Part shown: piece by piece, positions 18,787 to 27,553 of the stretch
Position numbering within the stretch: the stretch's first letter is position 1
Layout: the number at the start of each line of letters is the position of its first letter
Assembly: GCA_027486755.1 (NCBI GenBank)
Contig: JAIXOM010000045.1
Span: 310,001-374,000, forward strand
DNA from: Comamonadaceae bacterium
GTDB taxonomy: Bacteria; Pseudomonadota; Gammaproteobacteria; Burkholderiales; Burkholderiaceae_C
Reading direction: 5' to 3'
DNA: 64,000 nt
The notes under the pieces: generated by a model
Seen by the model: the letters and a program-made list of their open reading frames with translations, nothing else
Databases searched by the model: none
What the model was told of the DNA's origin: nothing
Translations under genes and position numbers: made by a program

Positions 18787-19601
18787 GCGAGCCCACTGTC
18801 ATGAGCACCGAGTCGCAAGCACAAGCGCCTTTGCTGCGGGTGCAGAACCTCGAGACCTGGTACGGCCCGATCGCGGCCATCAAAGGCGTCAACATCGATC
18901 TGCGTCGCGGTGACATCGTCACCGTGCTGGGCGCCAATGGGGCGGGTAAGACCACCTTGCTCAACACCCTGGCCGGGGTCGTCGACCCCTTCAAGGGTGG
19001 CGTGGAATTTTTAGGCCAGCCGATTGCCGGCCTGGACCCCGACGAGATCGCGCGTCGAGGCCTGGTGCTGGTGCCCGAGGGCCGGCAGGTCTTTCCCTTT
19101 CTCACCGTCAGTGAGAACCTGCGCATGGGCGCCTTTGCCCGCCGCCAGCGAGAAGGGCTAGAACAAGACGTCGAGCGGGTTTATCAGTGGTTCCCGCGCC
19201 TGCGCGAACGCGCCCAGCAGGAGGGCGGCCTGCTGTCGGGGGGCGAGCAGCAGATGCTGGCCATAGGCCGCGCGCTCATGGCCCAGCCCAGCGTGCTGCT
19301 GCTCGATGAACCCTCGCTGGGCTTGTCGCCACTGCTGACCCGCGAGATTTTTCGCATCATCGAACGCATCAATGCCGAGACCGGCATGTCCATCCTGGTC
19401 GTGGAGCAAAACGCGGCGATTGCCCTGAACACAGCGCACTACGGCTACATCATGGAGCTGGGCCGGGTGGTGGCCGCCGGGCCCTGCGCTGAACTGCGCG
19501 AAAAAGACGACGTCAAGGAGTTTTACCTCGGCGCAGCGCCAGTGCGCGCCGCCGGTGAACAAAGCAAGCAGCGCTGGAAGCGGCGCAAGACCTGGCGATG
19601 A
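18783..19601 (+). CDS. livF: Liv-type ABC transporter ATPase LivF
   Basis: A 272-residue ATPase. Walker A is LGANGAGKTTLLNTLAG, the signature is LLSGGEQQMLAIGRALMAQP, Walker B is VLLLDEPSLGLSPLL, and the switch His position is filled by Gln in LVVEQNAAIAL, as is usual in LivF. ATG 18783 overlaps the livG stop (ATGA); a second ATG at 18801 is possible. The C-terminal extension of about 25 residues is charged. The stop overlaps the ATG of the acyl-CoA ligase gene, tying uptake to activation. Confidence 0.94.
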
Positions 19602-21472
19602 CAAGCACACAGACCCAAGCCCTCGCCCCAGGCATTGCCGCCGATACGCCAGCGCCTATGGAAGGCTGCGACACGCCGCAAAAGCTCTGGCGAGTGCGCT
19701 GCCGCCAGTGGAGCGATCTGCCGGCCCTGCGCCACAAGAAAAAAGGCATCTGGCATACCGTCACCTGGGCGGGCTACTTTGAGCAAGCCCGCGCCCTGGC
19801 GCTGGCCTTGCAAGACCGGGGCCTGCAAGCGGGGCAGACGGTAGCCATCTTGTCAGAAAACCGCCCCGAATGGCTTTACGCCGACATGGGCGCCCAGGCC
19901 CTGGGACTCATAGGCGTGGGCCTGTACCCGACTGCCTCGGCCGAGCAGGTGGCTTTCATCCTGCAAGACAGCGGCGCGCGGGTGTTGATGGTGGAGAACC
20001 AGGAGCAGCTCGACAAAGCCTTGGCGGTGCGCGCCCAATGCCCCGAGCTCGAGCACATTGTGGTGATCGACCTGGAGGGCTTGCGCGGCCTGTCCGATCC
20101 GCAGGTCAGCAGCTGGCAGGCCTTCATGCAGCGCGGCCTGGACCTGGCGGCCACAGCCGAGGCACAGGCCCGGTTTGAGGCCGCCATCGATGCTGGCCGG
20201 CCCGAGCAGACCGCGTTTTTGGTCTACACCTCGGGCACCACCGGCCAGCCCAAGGGTGCGATGGTGGCCAACCGCAATTTGGTCTTCCAGATCGCCAGCG
20301 CGCCGCAATACCTAGACCTGCAGCGCGGCGACCGCACCCTGTCCTTCCTGCCGCTGTGCCATATCGCCGAGCGCATGGGCACGGTCTACAACCCCCTGGC
20401 CATTGGCCCCATCGTCCACTTTCCTGAAAACGCGGGCACGGTGTTCAACGATGTGCGCGAGGTCATGCCGCACCTGCTGTTCGGACCGCCCCGCTTTTGG
20501 GAAAAGCTGTACTCGCAGGTCACGCTCTATCTGCAAGACGCGATTCCACTGGCGCGCTGGGCCTACCGCCTGGTGACCGCCGAGGGCGCAGCCATTGCGC
20601 AAGAGCGTCTGGCCCAGCGTGCGGTGCCCGTCTGGCGGGCTGCGCGCTACCGACTCTTGCAGGTGCTGGTGTTTTCCAATCTGCGCAGTTTCCTGGGCCT
20701 GTCCGAGATCAAGACCGCGCTGACCGGCGCCGCGCCGGTGCCACCCGATCTGCTCAAGTGGTATATGTCCATAGGCATAGACCTGATCGAGTCCTACGGC
20801 CTGACCGAAACCTGCGGCTTTTGCACCGCCACCCCGCCGTCACGCATCAAGGTTGGCTATGCGGGCGTCAAGGCCCTAGGCACCGAACTGCGCATAGGCG
20901 CAGAAGACGAAATCCTGGTGCGCGGCCCCAATGTGTTTGCCGGCTACTGGAAGCTGCCCGAGAAAACCGCCGAGACCCTCGATGCGCAAGGCTGGCTGCA
21001 CACCGGCGATTGCGGCGAAATTGATGCGGATGGCTACCTGCGCATCAAGGACCGCATCAAGGACATCATCATCACCTCGGGCGGCAAGAACATCACCCCC
21101 AGCCTGATCGAAAACCAGATCAAGTTCAGTCCCTACATCTCGGATGCAGTGGTGATTGGCGAGGCCAGGCGCTTTGTCACCTGCCTGGTGATGATTGATC
21201 CCGACAACGTCGCCAAGTTCGCGCAAGACCAGCAGGTGCCCTATACCGACTTTGCCAGCCTCACCCGTGCGCCGCAGGTGCTGCAGCTGATCCGCGGCGA
21301 GATCGAAACCGTCAACAGCCGTCTGGCCAGGGTCGAGCAAATCAAGGACTTTCGCCTGATCGACCAACTGCTGACCGCCGAAGACGAAGAACTCACCCCG
21401 ACCATGAAGCTCAAGCGCAAGGTGGTCACCACCAAATACGCCACGCTCATAGACACCATGTATCCCCCCTGA
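19598..21472 (+). CDS. Long-chain-type acyl-CoA synthetase (FadD15-like)
   Basis: A 624-residue AMP-forming acid:CoA ligase of the large, FadD15/AcsL-like branch. P-loop FLVYTSGTTGQPKGAMVANR, then LSFLPLCHIAERMGTVYN, the ESYGLTETCGFCTATP motif, WLHTGDCGEIDADGYLRIKD, and DIIITSGGKNITPSLIEN, which is the usual sequence of this branch. The C-terminal LTPTMKLKRKVV contains the catalytic Lys. It overlaps livF by four bases. Ligases of this type are commonly found beside LivFGHM transporters in Burkholderiales, and may trap an imported carboxylate as its CoA ester. It differs from the shorter ligase at 6552, so the cluster may activate two different acids. Confidence 0.92.
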   Translation: MTSTQTQALAPGIAADTPAPMEGCDTPQKLWRVRCRQWSDLPALRHKKKGIWHTVTWAGYFEQARALALALQDRGLQAGQTVAILSENRPEWLYADMGAQALGLIGVGLYPTASAEQVAFILQDSGARVLMVENQEQLDKALAVRAQCPELEHIVVIDLEGLRGLSDPQVSSWQAFMQRGLDLAATAEAQARFEAAIDAGRPEQTAFLVYTSGTTGQPKGAMVANRNLVFQIASAPQYLDLQRGDRTLSFLPLCHIAERMGTVYNPLAIGPIVHFPENAGTVFNDVREVMPHLLFGPPRFWEKLYSQVTLYLQDAIPLARWAYRLVTAEGAAIAQERLAQRAVPVWRAARYRLLQVLVFSNLRSFLGLSEIKTALTGAAPVPPDLLKWYMSIGIDLIESYGLTETCGFCTATPPSRIKVGYAGVKALGTELRIGAEDEILVRGPNVFAGYWKLPEKTAETLDAQGWLHTGDCGEIDADGYLRIKDRIKDIIITSGGKNITPSLIENQIKFSPYISDAVVIGEARRFVTCLVMIDPDNVAKFAQDQQVPYTDFASLTRAPQVLQLIRGEIETVNSRLARVEQIKDFRLIDQLLTAEDEELTPTMKLKRKVVTTKYATLIDTMYPP

Positions 21473-21541
21473 GCCGGCCCCGCCCAAACCGGCCCAGAAG
21501 TTCTGTAACCGTTTTTCACCCGCAACCTAGGAGGAGACACC

Positions 21542-22717
21542 ATGAAAATCAGTAAGCGTCAAATGATGGGCAGCGCCGTAGCCGCCCTGCTGACGGCCGC
21601 CGCGCCCTGGACGGCACAGGCCGCCGGGGTCAGCGACAAGGAAATCGTCATCGGCACCCACATGGACCTGTCGGGTCCGGTAGCTGCCGGCATGCCGCAG
21701 CTGCGCAATGGCACGCAAATGCGCTTTGACGAGGCCAATGAAGCCGGCGGCATCCATGGCCGGCGCATACGCTTCATCGTCGAAGACAACGCCAGCCAGC
21801 CGCAACAGGCGGTCAGGGCGGTCGACAAATTGATCCGCAAGGACGAGGTCTTCGCCTTGGTCAACCCCTTCGGTTCGGGCACCAATGCAGCGGTGGTCAA
21901 ACGCGCGGTTGACGAGGGCGTGATCTACTTCGCCCCCTGGGGCGCCTCAGCGGTGCTGCAGCAAATCGCCGGCAAGAATCCACGCCTGTTCACCACAATA
22001 CCTGACTACCACACCAGCACCCACCAGGGCCTGACCTGGCTGCTCGAGCACAACGCCAACCTCAAGAAAGTCGGCTGGGTCTATATGGAAGGCCCCTTCG
22101 GCGATCTGATCGGCCGCGGCGTCAAAAGCGCCATGAGCGCCAAGGGCATGACGCTGGCCGCTGAGGCCTCCTACAAGCCCGGCGAGATTGACTTTTCCAG
22201 CCAAGTTGCCCGCATGCGCGCGGCTGGCGTAGACCTGATCGTCATGGCCACCGTCACCCGGGAAACGGTGGGCATGATGGCTGAAATCAAAAAAATCGCT
22301 TGGAATAATGTCACCGTGCTCACCGGCACCCCCGGCCGCACCAGCATCGTCGCCAAGCTGGGCAAAGATGCGATTGAAGGCCTCTACGGTGTGGGGTCGT
22401 GGAAGATTCTCGACCCCGGCACCCCCGCCGCCGACAAGGCCTGGGTCGACTCCTACAAAAAACGCTTCAACCTGGAGCCCGACGAAAATGCCTACTTGGC
22501 CTATGCCTATACCGACTGGCTGGTCAAGGGCCTACAAGCGGCCGGACGCAATTTGACAACGGACTCGGCCATCAAGGCCTTGCAGGCGACCAGCTCCAAC
22601 CACCCCGTCTTCTTGGGCCCGGCCAGTTTCAAAAACAACCACTTTGACCCAGAACTGGTGACGGTCGATCAGGCCAGAGGCGGCATCTGGCGCACGGTCT
22701 CGCCGGTGCTCAAGTAA
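21542..22717 (+). CDS. Liv-type ABC transporter solute-binding protein
   Basis: A 391-residue periplasmic receptor of the Peripla_BP_6 family. The signal peptide is MGSAVAALLTAAAPWTAQAA at about residues 10-29. The mature protein begins VSDKEIVIGTHMDLSGPVAA, then has GRRIRFIVEDNASQPQQAVR, and VINPFGS-type ligand loop LVNPFGSGTNAAVVKRAVDE. A strong Shine-Dalgarno, AGGAGGAG, at 21529-21536 lies 5 bases before ATG 21542. It follows the ligase gene after 69 bp and is the receptor expected for LivHMGF just upstream. Its divergence from the receptor at 23107 suggests a ligand other than leucine. Downstream lies a REP cluster. Confidence 0.93.
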   Translation: MKISKRQMMGSAVAALLTAAAPWTAQAAGVSDKEIVIGTHMDLSGPVAAGMPQLRNGTQMRFDEANEAGGIHGRRIRFIVEDNASQPQQAVRAVDKLIRKDEVFALVNPFGSGTNAAVVKRAVDEGVIYFAPWGASAVLQQIAGKNPRLFTTIPDYHTSTHQGLTWLLEHNANLKKVGWVYMEGPFGDLIGRGVKSAMSAKGMTLAAEASYKPGEIDFSSQVARMRAAGVDLIVMATVTRETVGMMAEIKKIAWNNVTVLTGTPGRTSIVAKLGKDAIEGLYGVGSWKILDPGTPAADKAWVDSYKKRFNLEPDENAYLAYAYTDWLVKGLQAAGRNLTTDSAIKALQATSSNHPVFLGPASFKNNHFDPELVTVDQARGGIWRTVSPVLK

Positions 22718-23054
22718 GGCAGCGCGCCCCGGTGGCAGGCTACTCCTCCAAGAGGGGGCTGCCCTGGTGGCGAGGGCGCGGCTCCCACATCCCATCCCCA
22801 TCGCCGCGAGGGCGCGGCTCCTACACCCCATTGGGTCACTGGTCTTTCATGTGGGAGCGCCGCCCTCGGCGCGATGGCGTTCGATCAAAAGCAGCGCTCA
22901 CCGCCACCGCCATCGCCGCGAGGGCGCGGCTCCTACATCCCATCCCCATCGCCGCGAGGGCGCGGCTCCCACATCCCATCCCCATCGCCGCGAGGGTTTG
23001 GCTCACGTCCCTCGCCTTGCATAGCCTGGGGTACACCAGCTACCAACAGAGCGC
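22718..23054. repeat. Cluster of GTAG-type REP palindromes
   Basis: About 340 bp without a gene. It holds at least six copies of a 25-26 base palindromic unit whose plus orientation reads ATCGCCGCGAGGGCGCGGCT followed by CCTAC or CCCAC. Copies are near 22767-22788, 22799-22824, 22911-22936, 22948-22973 and a decayed one at 22984-23005; an inverted copy, GTGGGAGCGCCGCCCTCGGC, is at 22850-22876. Spacers such as ATCCCATCCCC are also repeated. The GTAGGAGC end (reverse orientation) is typical of REP elements mobilised by RAYT transposases. Further copies occur at 31.4, 39.5 and 51.4 kb. Open frames read through it are repeat artefacts. Confidence 0.88.
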
Positions 23055-23083
23055 AAAAAAGCCACCCCTCGGGTGGCTTTTTT
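23055..23083. terminator. Rho-independent terminator (bidirectional form)
   Basis: The sequence has an A-run, the stem GCCACCC, loop CTC (approximately), the complementary GGGTGGC and a T-run (AAAAAAGCCACCCCTCGGGTGGCTTTTTT split over 23055-23083). It can stop transcripts from both the plus-strand receptor gene at 21542 and the minus-strand receptor gene ending at 23107. Confidence 0.9.
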
Positions 23084-23106
23084 GACTCAGGCACAGGTGC
23101 CGCGGA

Positions 23107-24237
23107 TCACAGAGGCGTCTTCTTGCCGTCCTTGTAGTTGTACAAGGTAATGGCAGCGTTCTTGAGTTCGCCGTTGGGCTCAAACGCAATCACCGAGGTC
23201 ACGCCCTTGAAGTTGGACTTGGCCAGCTCGGGCGTGTAGACCTTGGGATCCCAAGACTTGGCGCGCTTCATGGCATCGACCAGCACGAAGGTCGCGTCAT
23301 AGGTGTAGGGGCTGTAGACCTGAAACTGGTTGGGGTACTTGGCGTCGTATCTGGCTTTCCAGACCTTGCCACCGGGCATTTTGTCCAGCGAGGCGCCACC
23401 TTCGGCGCAGATCACATTGCCCAGGGTCTTGGCACCAGCGGCCAGCTTGGCAATCTCGGCAGTACAGATGCCGTCGCCGCCGAAATACTTGACCTTGCCC
23501 AGGCCCAGTTGCTCCATCTGGCGCAGCATGGGGCCCGCCTGCGGGTCCATGCCGCCGAAGAAGATGGCGTCAGGGTTCTTGGCCTTGATTGCGGTCAGGA
23601 TGGACATGAAGTCGGTGGCTTTGTCGGTGGTGAACTGCTCGTCAACCACCTGCATGCCCTTGGACAGGGCCGTCTTCTTGAACACCTCGGCCACACCCTG
23701 GCCGTAGGCGGTGCGGTCGTCGATGATGGCGACCTTCTTGAGCTTGAGTTTGTCGGCAGCATGCGCGGCCAGGCCCGAACCCAGCGCCAAGTCGTTGGCA
23801 ATGATGCGGAAGGTGGTCTTGTAACCGGGCTTGGTCAGATTGGGGTTGGTGGCGGCGCCGGTGACATGGGGGATGCCGCAGTCGTTGTAGATCTTGGACG
23901 CGGGGATGGTGGTGCCCGAGTTGAGGTGACCGACCACGCCGGCCACCTTGGAGTCGCACAGCTTTTGCGCGGCCGCGGTGCCCTGCTTGGGATCGGCCGC
24001 ATCGTCTTCGGCGACGATCTCAAAGCGAACCTTCTTGCCGCCAATGACGATATTCTGGGCGTTGAGGTCCTCAATGGCCATGCGCACGCCGTTCTCATTG
24101 TCCTTGCCGTAATGCGCCTGCGGGCCGGAGACCGGGGCCACATGGCCAATACGAACCACTTGGGTGTCTTGTGCTGTGGCCAGGCCGGCGCACAGTGTCA
24201 GTGCGGCAGCAGCGGCGGATTTCAGTTTCATCTGCAT
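23107..24237 (-). CDS. Branched-chain amino acid ABC transporter substrate-binding protein (LivK-like)
   Basis: A 376-residue periplasmic receptor. The signal peptide is KSAAAAALTLCAGLATAQDT, cleaved near residue 23. The mature part reads VVRIGHVAPVSGPQAHYGKD, then GVVGHLNSGTTIPASKIYND, AATNPNLTKPGYKTTFRI and AIIDDRTAYGQG, all close to leucine/isoleucine/valine receptors. ATG 24237 is preferred over ATG 24231 because GGAG lies 5 bases upstream of it; the open frame further upstream has no signal. It is monocistronic, ended by the terminator at 23055. It may serve the housekeeping branched-chain amino acid importer located elsewhere. Confidence 0.93.
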   Translation of the reverse strand: MQMKLKSAAAAALTLCAGLATAQDTQVVRIGHVAPVSGPQAHYGKDNENGVRMAIEDLNAQNIVIGGKKVRFEIVAEDDAADPKQGTAAAQKLCDSKVAGVVGHLNSGTTIPASKIYNDCGIPHVTGAATNPNLTKPGYKTTFRIIANDLALGSGLAAHAADKLKLKKVAIIDDRTAYGQGVAEVFKKTALSKGMQVVDEQFTTDKATDFMSILTAIKAKNPDAIFFGGMDPQAGPMLRQMEQLGLGKVKYFGGDGICTAEIAKLAAGAKTLGNVICAEGGASLDKMPGGKVWKARYDAKYPNQFQVYSPYTYDATFVLVDAMKRAKSWDPKVYTPELAKSNFKGVTSVIAFEPNGELKNAAITLYNYKDGKKTPL

Positions 24238-24419
24238 AAAAGCTCCGTTTAAATGAAGTGAGGGGCTCGACGCGGCAGCCCAGGAGAGTGACGATAACCT
24301 AAATCGGGACTCTGGCCGCATCGGACTCCGGCCAGTCAGGCATTTTGAAGCAAGAGCCAGATAAAAAACAGGTGCCATTGCGGCCGGCACACTCCTATCA
24401 AAATATTTAACGAACTAAC

Positions 24420-24845
24420 TCAGTCACGACCCTTGCGGTCATAAGGCTGGATTTCGAAGCCGCGCGCCTGGTACTGGCGCCAGCGCTGCCGACCAGCCTG
24501 GGCATCGGCGGCATCGGTGCCCACCAGCTCAAGCAGCCGCTCGACCCGGCCCAAATCCTCGGGTACCGCCGCGCCCATATTGAGCAGCACCTGATGGCCG
24601 GCGCCGGCCGGCAGGCTGGCTGCCAACCAGATCGGGGTCATCGCCAGCGTGAGCGCAGGCGCGCTGGCCAGGCAGTGCGGCAAAAAAGAGGCCGGCTCGC
24701 TCCACAGGCGCAGATCCAGCGCTGCCAGCTCCTCCAGTGGGCAGGTCACCACCGCCGTCAGCTCTCGCTCCAGGATCTTGTGCAGCAGGCGCTGCAAGTA
24801 GCCGAACTTGTTGCTGACGTTGTAGTGGAACTCAACCTTGTTCAT
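24420..24845 (-). CDS. holC: DNA polymerase III chi subunit
   Basis: A 141-residue HolC homologue. The opening MNKVEFHYNVSNKFGYLQRL and the following LHKILERELTAVVTCPLEEL match the chi subunit, as do FLPHCLASAP, LNMGAAVPEDLGRVERLLEL and the RWRQYQARGFEIQPYDRKG end. Chi joins psi in the clamp loader complex and binds SSB through its C-terminus. ATG 24845 overlaps the pepA stop codon (ATGA), the normal pepA-holC arrangement in proteobacteria. The longer open frame upstream lies inside pepA and is not used. Confidence 0.92.
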   Translation of the reverse strand: MNKVEFHYNVSNKFGYLQRLLHKILERELTAVVTCPLEELAALDLRLWSEPASFLPHCLASAPALTLAMTPIWLAASLPAGAGHQVLLNMGAAVPEDLGRVERLLELVGTDAADAQAGRQRWRQYQARGFEIQPYDRKGRD

Positions 24846-26365
24846 GCCCTCGCCGACTTGGATGGCGTGCGGCGCCCCCGGCTGCCCGCCGCACCGGCAG
24901 CAGGCTTGGCGGCCTTGGCCAGGCCCAGCAGGTAATGCACCAGCAGGCCCACCGGCCGGCCGGTTGCGCCCTTGGCCGCGCCGCCACGCCAGGCGGTACC
25001 AGCGATATCCAGATGCGCCCACGGGTATTGGCTGGCAAAGCGCTGCAGGAATTTGGCCGCTGTGACCGAGCCAGCAGCGCGTCCGGCCACATTGGCCACA
25101 TCGGCAAAATTCGTCTTCAGACCCTCGGCGTAGTCATCATCGAGGGGCATGCGCCAGCAGGGGTCGAGCGCCGCCTCACCGGCTGCGCTCAGAGCCTGGG
25201 CCAGTTCGTCGTTGCTGGCGAACAGGCCCGATCGCACCGCGCCCAGCGCGATCACACAGGCGCCGGTCAGGGTGGCAATGTCGACCACCGCCTGCGGCTT
25301 AAAGCGCTCGGCATAGGTCAGCGCGTCGCACAGGATCAAGCGCCCTTCGGCGTCGGTGTTGAGCACCTCGATGGTCTGACCGCTCATGCTGCGCACCACG
25401 TCACCGGGCTTGAGCGCCCGGCCATCGGGCATGTTCTCGCAGGCCGGGATGAGCCCGACCACATTGACCTGGGGGCGCAATTCGGCCAGTGTCCTGAAGG
25501 TGCCCAGCACACTGGCGGCACCGCACATGTCGAACTTCATCTCGTCCATCTCGGGAGCGGGCTTGATCGAAATACCGCCGGTATCGAAGGTGATGCCCTT
25601 GCCCACCAGCACCACCGGCGCTTGGCCTCGGCCAGCCCCGATGTAGCGCAACACAATAAAGCGCAGCGGCTCCTCGGAACCCCGGGCCACCGCCATGAAC
25701 GAGCCCATGCCCAGCCGGGCGACCTCACGCGGGCCCAGCACCTCGACCTGGATGCCGCGCAGCTTGCCCAGTGCGCGGGCGGCACCCGCGAGCAGGGTGG
25801 GCGTGGCATGGTTGGCTGGGCGATTGCCCCACTCCTGTGCCAGCTCTATGCCCTTGGCCAGACCCAGACCGGTTTCAAAGCCGACCCGAGCCGCTGCCTG
25901 CGCCGACACGCCGACCAGCACCTTCTCAATGGCGGGCGCGGCCGGCTTGGAGCGGGTGAGTTGGTAGCTGTAGGTACCGTCGGCGCAGGCCACCACGGCG
26001 GCCTGTACTGCGGCCGACAATTCTGCGCCCTCGAGCTCCAGCCAGGACAGGCTGATGATGAGTTTTTGCGCGCCGACTGACTTGAGCGCTGCCATGGCCG
26101 CGCCCAGCGCTTTTTTGACCTCACGCGCACTGCCACCGCCCACGCCAGCGAGCAGCAGGCGGGTCGCGCCCAGGCCTGCGCTGCGGTAGGACTGCAGAAG
26201 TTTGCCGGCCTGGGGCTCGAAATCCTTGGCCTTGATGGCGGCAGCCATCAGGTCCGACAGGGCATCGCCCTGGGGTTTGACGCCGGTGGGCACCAGCACA
26301 ATCAGGGCATCGGTTTTTTCAGACGCACTGCGGGGACGGCTGAGGGTCTTGAGTTCAAAGTCCAT
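24842..26365 (-). CDS. pepA: Leucyl aminopeptidase PepA
   Basis: A 507-residue M17 metallo-aminopeptidase that removes N-terminal residues from peptides in the cytoplasm; the family also has DNA-binding roles. The two-metal site is visible in VGKGITFDTGGISIKP and the NTDAEGRLILCDALTYAE signature, with SGLFASNDELAQAL and WRMPLDDDYAEGLKTNFADV downstream. The N-terminal domain (about residues 1-170) is the less conserved macro-like domain. ATG 26365 starts the protein at MDFELKTLS; an upstream in-frame Met adds only six residues. It is divergent from lptF with 45 bp between starts. Confidence 0.95.
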   Translation of the reverse strand: MDFELKTLSRPRSASEKTDALIVLVPTGVKPQGDALSDLMAAAIKAKDFEPQAGKLLQSYRSAGLGATRLLLAGVGGGSAREVKKALGAAMAALKSVGAQKLIISLSWLELEGAELSAAVQAAVVACADGTYSYQLTRSKPAAPAIEKVLVGVSAQAAARVGFETGLGLAKGIELAQEWGNRPANHATPTLLAGAARALGKLRGIQVEVLGPREVARLGMGSFMAVARGSEEPLRFIVLRYIGAGRGQAPVVLVGKGITFDTGGISIKPAPEMDEMKFDMCGAASVLGTFRTLAELRPQVNVVGLIPACENMPDGRALKPGDVVRSMSGQTIEVLNTDAEGRLILCDALTYAERFKPQAVVDIATLTGACVIALGAVRSGLFASNDELAQALSAAGEAALDPCWRMPLDDDYAEGLKTNFADVANVAGRAAGSVTAAKFLQRFASQYPWAHLDIAGTAWRGGAAKGATGRPVGLLVHYLLGLAKAAKPAAGAAGSRGRRTPSKSARA

Positions 26366-26410
26366 AATCAGGGCCGGATCCAAACCGGCTTTGAGCTATT
26401 GCAACGCGCC

Positions 26411-27553
26411 ATGTTATTCCAATCGTCCTTGCGCAAAGAGTTGGCGCGCAGCTTTGGCGCCACGCTGGTGGTGCTGATCACCATTATTTTGACCATCGTG
26501 CTGATCCGCACCCTGGGCTTGGCGGCGCGCGGCCAGGCCGACCCCCAGGATGTGATTTTGCTCATGGCCTATGCCACCCTGGGCCGCCTGCCCACCATCC
26601 TGAGCCTGTCGCTGTTCATCGCGATTTTGAGCACCCTGTCTCGGCTGTACCGCGACAGCGAGATGGTGGTCTGGTTCGCCAGCGGACGCGGCCTGGGCAG
26701 CTTCCTTGGGCCGGTGCTGCGCTTTGCCTGGCCAACCCTGCTGGTCATTGCGCTGTCGGCCCTGTGGCTGTGGCCCTGGACCAATGAAAAAACCCAGGAC
26801 CTGCGCAACCGCTACCAGCAGCGCAGCGACCTCGACCGGATTGCGCCGGGCCAATTTCAGGAGTCGTCCGACGGCTCGCGGGTGTTTTTCATCGACCGCA
26901 ACTCGCAGGAAAAAAGTGGCAATGACATTTTCATCGCCGCCCGCGACGCACAAAGCCGTACCGTGGTCACGGCCCGAGCCGGCCGCATCGAAGCGACGGC
27001 CAGCGGCCAGTTGCTGACCCTTGAGGGCGGCCAGCGCATGGAAATTCAGGAGGGACCGGCGGGCGCAGGCGGCGAGCCGGGCAAAACACCAGGCCTGCGC
27101 ATCAGCCAGTTCGACAGTTATGGGGCGCTGATCGGCGAGGCCAAGACCACCACGCTGGACGCCACCTCGTTCAAATTCCTCTCGACCTGGGACTTGATGC
27201 AGACGCCCAGCCGGCCCAATCAGGGCGAGCTGGCCTGGCGCTTCGGGCTGACCCTGTCGGGGCTGAGCCTGGTCCTGCTGGCCGTGGCCATGGCCCATGC
27301 TAACCCGCGGGCCGGGCGCAGCGGCCGGCTGATCCTGGCCATCTTTATCTTTCTGGTCTACAGCAATTTGATGACCTTGAGCCAGAACTGGGTGAGCTTG
27401 GGCTGGATAGGCCTGCTGCCCATGGTGCTCCTGCTCCATGGCGGCTTCATGGCCGTCGCCTTGCTCTGGCTGCTTGGCCGCCACAGCGGCTGGGCACTGC
27501 CGCGCATCGAGTGGCGCGCGCGCCGGCGAGCAGCGCCAGAGGCCACCGCATGA
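26411..27553 (+). CDS. lptF: LPS export permease LptF
   Basis: A 380-residue inner-membrane subunit of the LptB2FGC lipopolysaccharide extractor. It opens with MLFQSSLRKELARSFGATLV, has paired N-terminal helices, a large periplasmic beta-jellyroll domain (about residues 125-270, starting PWTNEKTQDLRNRYQQRSDL) and C-terminal helices ending in RIEWRARRRAAP. ATG 26411 is preferred to TTG 26399. The stop overlaps the ATG of lptG. LptF and LptG form the lateral gate for LPS. Confidence 0.94.
   Translation: MLFQSSLRKELARSFGATLVVLITIILTIVLIRTLGLAARGQADPQDVILLMAYATLGRLPTILSLSLFIAILSTLSRLYRDSEMVVWFASGRGLGSFLGPVLRFAWPTLLVIALSALWLWPWTNEKTQDLRNRYQQRSDLDRIAPGQFQESSDGSRVFFIDRNSQEKSGNDIFIAARDAQSRTVVTARAGRIEATASGQLLTLEGGQRMEIQEGPAGAGGEPGKTPGLRISQFDSYGALIGEAKTTTLDATSFKFLSTWDLMQTPSRPNQGELAWRFGLTLSGLSLVLLAVAMAHANPRAGRSGRLILAIFIFLVYSNLMTLSQNWVSLGWIGLLPMVLLLHGGFMAVALLWLLGRHSGWALPRIEWRARRRAAPEATA

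Noticed and set aside
22767-23005. Possible CRISPR-like array
   Set aside because: Repeats are palindromic, vary in orientation and have repeated rather than unique spacers; no cas genes nearby.
22732-23137. Overlapping short ORFs in the REP cluster
   Set aside because: Their repeated peptides (SPSPRGRGS) come only from the palindromic repeat, in several frames at once.
24846-25022. N-terminal extension of holC
   Set aside because: Lies within pepA; ATG 24845 overlaps the pepA stop and begins the conserved chi sequence.
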